Shown piece by piece: positions 25,617 through 32,945 of a DNA stretch of 64,000 nt. A model generated the notes under the pieces. It was not told where the DNA came from. It saw only the letters and a program-made list of their open reading frames with translations, and searched no databases. The position numbers and the translations under genes are program-made. This DNA comes from Streptomyces sp. V2I9. GTDB lineage: Bacteria; Actinomycetota; Actinomycetes; Streptomycetales; Streptomycetaceae. The first letter of the stretch is position 1. The number at the start of each line of letters is the position of its first letter. The DNA lies in contig NZ_JAUSZJ010000003.1 in assembly GCF_030817475.1 (NCBI RefSeq), forward strand, positions 1-64,000. Reading direction: 5' to 3'.

Positions 25617-27368
25617 GTGGTGCGGCCGTTGGAGCAGGGAGACCCGAGGGCCCTGGGTGACTACCAGGTGGTGGGGCGCCTGGGGGAAGGGGGGATGGGC
25701 CGGGTCTTCCTGGGGCGTTCTCCGGGCGGCCGCCCGGTGGCGATCAAGGTGGTGCACACCGCGCTGGTGCACGAGCCGGAGTTCCGGGACCGGTTCCGCC
25801 GCGAGGTGCAGGCGTCCCGCAGGGTCGGAGGAGCTTTCACCGCTCCGGTGATCGACGCCGACACGGAGGCGGAACAGCCCTGGATGGTCTCCAGTTACAT
25901 CCCCGGCCCCTCACTCCACCAGGAGGTCGCCGAGAAGGGGCCCCTGCCGCCGGTGACACTGACCGCGCTGGCCGCGGGCCTCGCGGAAGCACTGGCCTCC
26001 ATCCACCGGGTCGGCCTGGTGCACCGCGACCTCAAACCCTCCAACGTACTGCTCGCCGACGACGGACCCCGCGTCATCGACTTCGGTATCGCCCGGGCCT
26101 TCGACGCCACCGGTCTCACCAGGACCGGGGCCACCATCGGCTCGGCCGGTTTCATGTCCCCCGAGCAGGTCGGGGGCGGCGAGGTCACCGCGGCCACCGA
26201 CGTCTTCTCCCTGGGCGCGGTGCTGGCCTTCGCCGCCACCGGCGTCGGCCCGTTCGGTGTGGGGCCGGCGCCGGTGATGCTCTACCGCGTGGTGTACGAG
26301 GAACCCGTCCTGGAGGCCGTCCCGGACCCCGCGCTGCGTTCCCTGGTGGCCGACTGCCTGGCCAAGGACCCGGCCCTCCGCCCTACCCCGCGCCAGTTCC
26401 TGCGCAGGGTGGCCCCGGCCGCCCCCCGGGCCGGTCGCACCACCGTGGGCGGGGCGGGCACCGGGGAGCAGGCCGGAGTGCCCACGCGGCGCGCCACCCT
26501 CGCGGAGATGTTCACCCAGTACGCCGGGGCGCCCCTCACACCGCCGGCGGCGTCCGGCGGGCAGCAGGCCGCGCCGGGGGACCCCCGCCGCTCCGTGGGC
26601 CTCAACACAGCGCCCCCGGCCGCCGAGAGGATCGCGGAAGCCGCGGGCTCGCCGACCCTCGCAGACCCGCCAGCCCCCGCCGGGGCCCACGAGGAGGTGG
26701 TGGCTCCCGCAGCTCCGCCGCCCGCGCCCGGCTTCGGGCCGGCGGTGGTGGTGCCGCGACCGCGTCCCGTCGGGGCCTGGCCGCTCGACGAACGCTCCGG
26801 AACGCGAGCGTCCGACGCCACCGGGCGCCGTCACGCCGTGGCCACGGCGGTCAGGTGGGGTGAGCGCCCCGGACAGGGGGCCGAGTTCAACGGGTTCACC
26901 AGCGAAGTGGTCACCGACGCCGCGGTGATCGACACCGTCCGCGGCAGCTTCACCGTCAGCGCATGGGTCCGGCTCGGTGTGATACCCCCGCACTTCGTCA
27001 CCGCGGTCAGCCAGGACGGCGAGGAGACCAGCGGTTTCTACCTCCAGTACTCCTCCCACGAAGGCCGCTGGGCCTTCGCCCGCCCGGACCTGCGCGTCGC
27101 GTCCAGGACCCGGCCGGTCGCCGGGGAATGGACCCACCTGACCGGTGTCTGCGACAGCTTCGCCGGGGAACTGCGTCTCTTCGTGAACGGCGTCGAGGAG
27201 GGAGCGATCCACGACCGCAGGCCGACGCCGTCCGAAGGCCCCTTCGTCATCGGCCGTGCTCGCTACGGCCGGATACCGGTCGATCACTTCCCGGGCAGCA
27301 TCAAGGACGTCATGGTCTTCGACCGCGCCCTCACCGAGAGGGAAGCCCGCAGCCTGTCCCGACCATGA
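25617..27368 (+). CDS. Ser/Thr protein kinase with a C-terminal LamG-like domain
   Basis: 583 residues; GTG at 25617 with GGGAGGGA 6 nt upstream. The N-terminal kinase domain (about 15-270) has GEGGMG, VAIKVV (Lys44), HRDLKPSN (136-143), DFG (155-157) and SAGFMSPEQ. A Pro/Ala-rich linker (about 285-385) follows. Residues about 390-580 form a concanavalin-like/LamG_3 domain (AWPLDERSG, GSFTVSAWVRL, EWTHLTGVCD, LRLFVNGVEEG, FPGSIKDVMVFDRAL). Actinomycete Hanks-type kinases usually join kinase and sensor through a transmembrane helix; I see no hydrophobic segment of that length, so both domains appear cytoplasmic. Ligand and target unknown. Confidence 0.88.
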   Translation: MVRPLEQGDPRALGDYQVVGRLGEGGMGRVFLGRSPGGRPVAIKVVHTALVHEPEFRDRFRREVQASRRVGGAFTAPVIDADTEAEQPWMVSSYIPGPSLHQEVAEKGPLPPVTLTALAAGLAEALASIHRVGLVHRDLKPSNVLLADDGPRVIDFGIARAFDATGLTRTGATIGSAGFMSPEQVGGGEVTAATDVFSLGAVLAFAATGVGPFGVGPAPVMLYRVVYEEPVLEAVPDPALRSLVADCLAKDPALRPTPRQFLRRVAPAAPRAGRTTVGGAGTGEQAGVPTRRATLAEMFTQYAGAPLTPPAASGGQQAAPGDPRRSVGLNTAPPAAERIAEAAGSPTLADPPAPAGAHEEVVAPAAPPPAPGFGPAVVVPRPRPVGAWPLDERSGTRASDATGRRHAVATAVRWGERPGQGAEFNGFTSEVVTDAAVIDTVRGSFTVSAWVRLGVIPPHFVTAVSQDGEETSGFYLQYSSHEGRWAFARPDLRVASRTRPVAGEWTHLTGVCDSFAGELRLFVNGVEEGAIHDRRPTPSEGPFVIGRARYGRIPVDHFPGSIKDVMVFDRALTEREARSLSRP

Positions 27369-27491
27369 TCCAGCCGCGGCCCGGCGCATGCGCTCATGCC
27401 GCGCTGCCACGGAGCACGATCTTCAGTAACGGAGCAGTGATGGCGCGCCGGAATGAGCCCGCGCGAATTTCCTGGAGGAGAGGAAGACACC

Positions 27492-28229
27492 GTGGAGCGA
27501 CGGCCCGGGGTCCGCTGGCATCACGCCGCAGCCGACCTCGCCGACTTCGCGATAGTGAGCTGGGCCGCAGACCCCGCCCGCGTCGCGGCCCTGCTTCCGG
27601 ACGGCTTCGAGCCTGATGTGAGGGAGGGCGTCACCCTGGTGTCACTGGTGGCTTTCCGCGATCACCGGTTCCACTTCCGTTTCGCCCCGCCGGCCGCGCT
27701 CTCCGCGGGGCAGGTGAACTACCGCACCTATGTACGGCACGCCGGACAGAGCGGTGTCTGGTTCTTCGGGACTTCCCTGGGCAGCCGGCTCGTTCACCTG
27801 CCGGCCACACTGTGGAAAATGCCCTGGTACCACGAGCGCGTCGAGGTCCGGGCGACCTGGGAGGGCGACAAAGCCCGGACCTGGCGGCTGCGTACGCACG
27901 GCGACTGGGGGGCCGCAGGGATCACGCTGCGGGGCAGGGACCGCCCGCAACCGCCGCCGCCAGGGTTCGCCACGGCCGACGAGGTCAGCCGCATACTGAC
28001 CGACCCCGCCCTCGGCTGGTACGCCCGCCGCGACGGCAGCGGCGTCGGACGCTATTCGGTGTGGCACGAACCCCTGATGCTGGAGGACGCCGAAGTGGAG
28101 TCCGCCCACAGCCAGGTCTTCACCGATCTCGGCCTCATCTCTCCCGGCCAGGCACCCTGCCACGCGGGGCTGCAACGGCACTCCGTGTTCGACATCCACA
28201 CCCCGCCCAGACGGCAGCTCGCTTGGTGA
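27492..28229 (+). CDS. DUF2071 (YqjF-like) protein
   Basis: 245 residues from the GTG at 27492, with the strong GGAGGAGAGGAAG just upstream. Motifs WAADPARVAALLPDGFEPDV, VSLVAFRDHRF, NYRTYVRH, GVWFFGTSLGS and MPWYHERVEV are those of DUF2071, related to acetoacetate decarboxylase-like folds. No function is established for the family. It follows the kinase gene by 123 bp on the same strand; the relation of the two is unclear. Confidence 0.75.
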   Translation: MERRPGVRWHHAAADLADFAIVSWAADPARVAALLPDGFEPDVREGVTLVSLVAFRDHRFHFRFAPPAALSAGQVNYRTYVRHAGQSGVWFFGTSLGSRLVHLPATLWKMPWYHERVEVRATWEGDKARTWRLRTHGDWGAAGITLRGRDRPQPPPPGFATADEVSRILTDPALGWYARRDGSGVGRYSVWHEPLMLEDAEVESAHSQVFTDLGLISPGQAPCHAGLQRHSVFDIHTPPRRQLAW

Positions 28230-28324
28230 ACAGGCCCGTCGACTCTCCCGGGCAGTACCCCGCCCTGACGAGCACAGCGGTCGAACGGAGCGGGAAAACC
28301 CGGGCGGCGTACGACAGCCGACGG

Positions 28325-28805
28325 TCAGGAAGATGCCCGCACTTCCTTGGCCGCGTTGCGGTCGGTCATGTCGGCCGGGGTGACCATGACGAACAGAGGC
28401 AGGCCCTTGGTGTCCACGACCAGGTGCCGCTTGCGGCCGTTGACCTCCTTGCCGGCGACGTAGCCGCGGGAGTCCTTCCCCTCGGCGTCGGCGGCCTCGA
28501 CCGACCGGGAGCCGATGACGGTGGCCACTGCTCCGGGTGCCCGGCCCGTCTCGAGGCGGATGCGCTTGCGGAGCTGGTCACGGATCTGTCCGATGACGCC
28601 GGCCGCGGCCCAGCGGGCCATGACCCCGTAACCCGTGCGCCAGGGTGGTCCACGATCTCGCGGCGCGGGTGCTTCTCCGGGCGCCCGCCTGCCTTGGTCT
28701 CGCAGGCCGTGGCACCGGCAGCAGCACTTCGATCAGCGCCCATTCGCCGTCCCAGGTGTCCGAGGGGTAGCAGCGTCGCCGCGACAACGGCTTCTCCTCC
28801 CTCAA
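28325..28805 (-). pseudogene. IS5-family transposase remnant
   Basis: Three frames carry pieces of one transposase: the start (SRRRCYPSDTWDGEWALIE) in one, KAGGRPEKHPRREIVDH in a second, and MARWAAAGVIGQIRDQLRK through NGRKRHLVVDTKGLPLFVMV to ADMTDRNAAKEV in a third. The expected segment between IVD and MARW is missing, as is the entire C-terminal third including the last catalytic residues. No terminal repeats were found. A dead fragment. Confidence 0.75.
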
Positions 28806-28838
28806 GCAGCCTGAACTTGACTTCGCGTGTCACTGGCG

Positions 28839-29345
28839 TCAGGCGATCTCCGGACGTCGGCGTTGATCTTCCGGTGGGAACGTGAGTCGATCGGCGAACG
28901 GGCCATCACCGAGCTCCACATTGCCGTACGCCCCCGGCCTGCGCAGCACAAGGTTGAACTGATCGACGAGGTAGTTACGCATGTCGTCCGATGATGCGAG
29001 CAGCGTGCCCACGGCCATCCGGACAGTCTGGCCCTACAGCCCCGGCAGACGGGCCGGCAGGCGGCAGAGGTCAGGACTCGCCCGAAGCGCTGGTGCACAT
29101 ACCTCTGCACTCCGTGTGCAGCCGGAGGAGTACCGGAGAAGCTCGCGGGAGGTCTCCATCGCGCTCATGACGTACACCGGCGCGTCGCCGGGCAGGGCCA
29201 GGTCGGCGACCGGGGCGTGCATGTCCGCATGGCCGAGAGTGAAGTCGCGGGTGCGCGGGTCCCGTTCCGACAGGAGGAGCGGGACCGTCGGTGGTGGCGG
29301 GGTGTTCACCGGTGCAGTCTGTCGTCGGAAGGCTGTCGGTGCCAT
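28839..29345 (-). pseudogene. Unrecognised gene interrupted by a TAG
   Basis: From ATG 29345 (GGAG 9 nt upstream) a frame of 103 codons includes LLLSERDPRTRDFTLGHADM and APVYVMSAMETSRELLRYS and ends at TAG 29034-29036 after ARLPGL. The same frame continues without further stops for 64 codons (GQTVRMAVGTLLASSDDMR, YLVDQFNLVLRRPGAYGNVE) to a TGA at 28839-28841, and this part could also start at its own ATG at 29018 (59 residues). Continuity of frame and style suggests one gene with TGG changed to TAG. I do not recognise the family. Two short unrelated genes remain possible. Confidence 0.35.
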
Positions 29346-29581
29346 CGGATTCGCTCCGGGTGGTAGGGGTCTGCTGACGTAGGTCACCACCCACTTCTCC
29401 GGCCGTGAAGAACAAGCTGAGCGCCGTGTTTGTGCTGCGGCTCCCGCTTCGGTCGTTGCCTCGTCGTCCCCGCACCCGGCACCCGTACGACGGAGAACGT
29501 AGGTGGGAGCCGGTGCGGTTGCGGGTGGTCCGCGTGCTTGTCGGAGATCGGCAGCAGAGGCCGCCGGTAGGGTTCCGCGAT

Positions 29582-29917
29582 ATGACCGTCGCTCGTTCCG
29601 TCGCCTTGTTCGCCGTCGCCGCTCTCTTCGAGATCGGCGGTGCCTGGCTCGTCTGGCAGGGCATCCGCGAGCACAGGGGCTGGGTGTGGGTCGGTGCCGG
29701 CGTCATCGCCCTCGGTCTGTACGGGGTGGTCGCCACGCTTCAGTCCGACGACGACTTCGGCCGGATTCTCGCCGCCTACGGGGGTGTTTTCGTCGCCGGG
29801 TCGATCGCCTGGGGTGTGGTCGCCGACGGTTACCGTCCTGATCGGTGGGATGTCGTCGGGGCGCTCGTCTGCCTTGTGGGCATGGCTGTCATCATGTATG
29901 CGCCCCGTAGCCGCTGA
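29582..29917 (+). CDS. YnfA/UPF0060-family small membrane protein
   Basis: 111 residues; ATG with only a weak AGGG 10 nt upstream. Four hydrophobic segments (about 5-24, 31-50, 60-80 and 88-106) and the motifs FEIGGAWLVWQGIREH, GWVWVGAGVIALGLYG, DFGRILAAYGGVFV and GYRPDRWDVVGA match the YnfA family, small proteins related to SMR-type transporters. Function in Streptomyces is not established. Confidence 0.88.
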   Translation: MTVARSVALFAVAALFEIGGAWLVWQGIREHRGWVWVGAGVIALGLYGVVATLQSDDDFGRILAAYGGVFVAGSIAWGVVADGYRPDRWDVVGALVCLVGMAVIMYAPRSR

Positions 29918-30096
29918 CCCGCGCCGTCTGTCCCGCAGCGCCTGGTCGCTGCGGGCTTCTCCGCGCCGTTTGTGGGATCCGGGGGGGCGGCTGGGTCTTC
30001 GGGGTGGAGTTCACGGCCGGACGGCAACAGCCGAGTGTCACGGGGCGTGGGTGCTCCGCGGGAGCTGGGCCGGGGCGTTGACGAAGCCGGCAGGGG

Positions 30097-30669
30097 TCAT
30101 GCGGCGAAGCCGATGTTGGTGCAGTACTCGTATGCCCCGTACTGGGATCCCAGGTCGGGGAGGATGTCGTCGGTCCAGGCCGCGTCCAGTCCGTGGTGGT
30201 CTCCGGTCGCCCACGCGGCGATGATCCGGTCCCAGCGGCGCACGTTCATGTGCCGGAAGGGGACGTCGCGCTGGAGCGGGCGGGTGACGCCGGACTGGTT
30301 GAGGGGGTGGATCTCGACCCTGGTGCCGCCGTTGGCGTTGAGGCGCTTGAGCAGGTGCCGGGCCACGTTCTGCCGGCGCACCGCCCGGTAGGCGTCGTCG
30401 ATCTTCTTCAGGTTCTTCTTCGAGGGGTGGCGCTTGCCTTCCAGCCATGCTTTCAGGGTGCGGTCGGTCACCGTCAGCCCGGCGTCCTTGGCGGCCTGAC
30501 GGGCGTGGGCGGATCTCGTCAGGTATTTCAGGCGTGCCATCAGGCCGCGTTTCGCGGTGACGGGGGTGGTGATGCCGCCGGCGAGGTCGTCGAGTTTCCG
30601 TCCGACGAGTTCGCTTCCCTTGACGCCGCTGGCGCCGAACTTTCCGAAGTCGTTGTTCCTTTCCGGCAT
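30097..30669 (-). CDS. Tpg-like telomere terminal protein, second copy in an operon
   Basis: 190 residues. The ATG directly abuts the upstream TAG, with GGGGGAGGAG inside the end of the previous gene, so translation is probably coupled. About 60% identical by eye to the gene at 241-810: shared blocks include ITTPVTAKRGLMARL, LTVTDRTLKAWLEGKRHPS (HTH, about 57-83), VRRQNVARHLLKRLN, GTRVEIHP and the ending NIGFAA. Architecture matches Streptomyces Tpg-type terminal proteins, which are deoxynucleotidylated and stay attached to the 5' ends of linear replicons. Its partner gene just upstream carries polymerase-like motifs, as expected of a Tpg/Tap-type pair. Family assignment is inference from architecture and context. 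Confidence 0.65.
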   Translation of the reverse strand: MPERNNDFGKFGASGVKGSELVGRKLDDLAGGITTPVTAKRGLMARLKYLTRSAHARQAAKDAGLTVTDRTLKAWLEGKRHPSKKNLKKIDDAYRAVRRQNVARHLLKRLNANGGTRVEIHPLNQSGVTRPLQRDVPFRHMNVRRWDRIIAAWATGDHHGLDAAWTDDILPDLGSQYGAYEYCTNIGFAA

Positions 30670-32241
30670 CTACCGCTCCTCCCCCGTCGTGTCGGTGCCC
30701 GCGGTGTAGAGGTCTTTGACCTTGACCTCGGTGACTCCGCGGCCTTCGGGAAAGACGCGGCGCCAGTCGCCGATGACGTGGAGTTCGTCGGTGCCCATCG
30801 CGCGGACGACGGTGAGTCCTTCGTCGTGGGCTTTGAGCGCCTTCGTCCAGAGGTTGGCGAAGGCCTGGGAGCGGATGATGTGCATCCAGTCCGGCCGGTA
30901 CAGCTCCCGGTTGTAGTTCGACTCCCCCATGGTGGAGACGAACTTCGCGTACATGGCTTTCACGTACTCCAGGGTGACGGTGTCATTGGCGGCGATGGCG
31001 GTGTCGCGGGCGTCCTTGAGGGTGATGCGGAACTTCTCCAGCAGGTTCTCCGTCGCCCCCGACGTGTAGGACTCGTGGACTTCCGGTGCCTCGCACAGCC
31101 CGTACTTCGGGCCGGACAGGCGCAGCAGGAGGCGCAGGGTGGGTTCGGTGACCCACAGGGGTCCGGGTTCGTCGCGTTCGCCGATCGGGTTGGGCAGGAC
31201 GGCGCCGTGCTCCCAGGGGGGTGGGGTGATCAGGTGGACTCCGGCGCGGCGGCGGTCGTGCGGTATGCCGGTGGTGTGCTCGAGCTGCCCGATCGGCAGG
31301 TGGGTCTTGAGGGCGGACAGGTAGGCGCCGTTGATGTCGAGTGCTGTCACCTCATGAACGCCGGGCGGCAGTTCGGCGCGGGTCCATTTGGGGCGGGCCT
31401 CCCAGATCCGGTCAGCGCCCCGGGAGGTCTGTTTCTTCAGGATGTCGGGGATCCAGGGGTGGGCGATCACGTCGTACCGGGCGCCCTTGCGGGTCTCGTC
31501 CAGCAGGCGCATCGTGTCCGGGATCGCCTTCTTCAGCAGCGCCGCGGTGGCGGCTTCCCTGTCGCCCTGGTGCGCGGCGAGCGCTTCCGCGACCGCCGCG
31601 TGGATCAGGTTTTCCGGGCCGGGGGGTTCCTGGAATGCGCGGCGGGCCGGGCCTTTGGCATGCTCCGGCGGCTTCGAGGCCGGGGCGTGCCGGTCGGCGG
31701 CCGGGGGCGGCTGTGTCTCGGCTGTGCTGTTCTGGCATTCGGCCGGGTTGAGGTGCTGGGCGAAGCCCTCCACTCGCTGTCCGGCGGGCTGTCCGCACAG
31801 TACGCAGGGTTGCGGGGTGGTGAGTGTCTCGACTTCGTCCCCGTGCTCGAATTCGCCCCACTGGCCGGGTTCGTCCCCCTGGCCGGGTTCGTCCTCGTGC
31901 TCGGGCTCGGTGGGGGCGGGTTCGGTGGGGGCGGGAGCGTCCGGGAGGGGTGGGGGCGTGGTGGGTTTCGCCGCGGGCCCGGTTCCGGGTGTGGTGTCGG
32001 TGGTGAGTTTGGCGCTCAGCCCGTCCAGGAGGTAGGCGTACTTGGCGCGTACCTCGCCGGCCGGGTCCCGGCCGGTTTCCCAGGCGCTGACCGTGGAGGG
32101 GCTCACGCCGAGGGCGCGGGCCACCTGTGCCTTGGAGAGGTGGGCCTGTTCGCGCAGGGTGCGGCGGGTGTCGGGGTCCGGGAGGTCGGTCCGAGGTCCG
32201 ACGGAGTCGAGGAGCGAGTCGATCGCGTCGAAGTCACTCAC
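30670..32241 (-). CDS. HTH / zinc motif / family-B polymerase-like protein, candidate Tap-type telomere protein
   Basis: 523 residues. Residues 26-60 form an XRE-type helix-turn-helix (REQAHLSKAQVARALGVSPS). A Pro/Glu-rich linker (80-140) leads to a CCHC zinc-binding pattern (C146, C149, H163, C169). The C-terminal half contains LDINGAYLSAL (301-311), close to motif A of protein-primed family-B polymerases (D-x-N-S-x-YP); YVKAMYAKFVSTMG (426-439), comparable to motif B (K...YG); and AMGTDELHVIG (481-491), comparable to motif C (DTDS). No exonuclease domain is apparent. Streptomyces Tap proteins have been reported to act as telomere primases, so a polymerase-like fold next to a Tpg-like gene suggests the priming partner of a terminal protein. 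The motif matches are by eye and short. The gene ends in TAG touching the ATG of the Tpg-like gene; 13 bp separate it from the gene upstream. Confidence 0.6.
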   Translation of the reverse strand: MSDFDAIDSLLDSVGPRTDLPDPDTRRTLREQAHLSKAQVARALGVSPSTVSAWETGRDPAGEVRAKYAYLLDGLSAKLTTDTTPGTGPAAKPTTPPPLPDAPAPTEPAPTEPEHEDEPGQGDEPGQWGEFEHGDEVETLTTPQPCVLCGQPAGQRVEGFAQHLNPAECQNSTAETQPPPAADRHAPASKPPEHAKGPARRAFQEPPGPENLIHAAVAEALAAHQGDREAATAALLKKAIPDTMRLLDETRKGARYDVIAHPWIPDILKKQTSRGADRIWEARPKWTRAELPPGVHEVTALDINGAYLSALKTHLPIGQLEHTTGIPHDRRRAGVHLITPPPWEHGAVLPNPIGERDEPGPLWVTEPTLRLLLRLSGPKYGLCEAPEVHESYTSGATENLLEKFRITLKDARDTAIAANDTVTLEYVKAMYAKFVSTMGESNYNRELYRPDWMHIIRSQAFANLWTKALKAHDEGLTVVRAMGTDELHVIGDWRRVFPEGRGVTEVKVKDLYTAGTDTTGEER

Positions 32242-32254
32242 CGGGGCGCTCCCT

Positions 32255-32587
32255 TCAGATGTAGGTGACGGGGTTGCGGGACAGGTGCGGGCTCCTGGTG
32301 GGGTGGCCGACCCGGTCGTCGCCGCGGAGCAGTTCTCCCTGGAGGGCGTAGCGGTCGCCGTGTTTGGAGATTCCGGTGATCGTGGCGACGGCGAGGACGG
32401 TGCCCTCGGTGTTGATGATCTGTACCTCGTCCTGGGCGAGAGCGCGGTCGGCGTTGAACTTCCAGATGCCGCGGCCGGCTTCCCAGACTTCGTCCTCGTT
32501 CATGCCGGGGCGCCATCCGATGGTCGTCCGTCCGAGCATGTCGCCGGGGCCCGCCTCGCGTTCGGGGCCGATCTGGATCTGCAGCAT
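32255..32587 (-). CDS. 110-residue protein, first gene of the terminal-protein operon
   Basis: Starts at ATG 32587 with a strong GGGAGGTGG about 5 nt upstream. Beta-rich sequence with WRPGMNEDEVWEAGRGIWKFN, VQIINTEGTVLAVATITGI and the ending GHPTRSPHLSRNPVTYI. The RGxWK followed by an AVATITGI strand recalls PUA-like nucleic-acid-binding folds, but this is only a resemblance. It heads the three-gene unit (13 bp before the polymerase-like gene), so a role in the same process is likely. Function unknown. Confidence 0.65.
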   Translation of the reverse strand: MLQIQIGPEREAGPGDMLGRTTIGWRPGMNEDEVWEAGRGIWKFNADRALAQDEVQIINTEGTVLAVATITGISKHGDRYALQGELLRGDDRVGHPTRSPHLSRNPVTYI

Positions 32588-32616
32588 CTGTCCACCTCCC
32601 GGAACGTGAACTTTTT

Positions 32617-32632
32617 AACTTGTTGCAAAGTT
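32617..32632 (-). promoter_or_regulatory. AT-rich inverted repeat AACTT-N6-AAGTT, likely promoter/operator
   Basis: AACTT (32617-32621), six bases, AAGTT (32628-32632) sit 30 bp upstream of the start of the three-gene operon, in an AT-rich island in otherwise very GC-rich DNA. The operon's second gene has an XRE-type DNA-binding domain, so autoregulation here is plausible but unproved. Confidence 0.4.
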
Positions 32633-32945
32633 ATCACCCGTGGTGAGGTGCTGTGCGGCGTCCGCACCGGCACCTGGACGCGTCCGGTGTGCGTCCGGTG
32701 CGGTGCTCGGCCCCTGATGTTCGCGCCGGGTGCTGTCCCGTCGTGGCCCGCCGGTGGCGGCGGCAGGTCACCGCGGCTGCCACCGGCACCGGCACGACGA
32801 CTTCTCACCGCCGCTCCCCCGCGGTCCGGCTGCCGCTTCTCCCGGACGGGGTTCGGGCTGCGGCGGGGCGGGGCGGCTGAAGCCTGGCTCGCGGCCCGAG
32901 CCTCTGTGTCCGCCCCTGCGGGGGGCGTTTCAGGTGCGGTGCGGG
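32633..32945. other. Gap between the PKS and the terminal-protein operon
   Basis: No convincing gene. An ATG overlapping the PKS stop (ATGA at 32945-32948) opens a minus-strand frame beginning MTRTAPETPPAGADTEA, which has plausible codon use for about 30 codons and then reads into Arg/Pro-rich nonsense across the operon promoter. It could be the stub of a truncated downstream PKS-operon gene, or chance. Confidence 0.3.
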
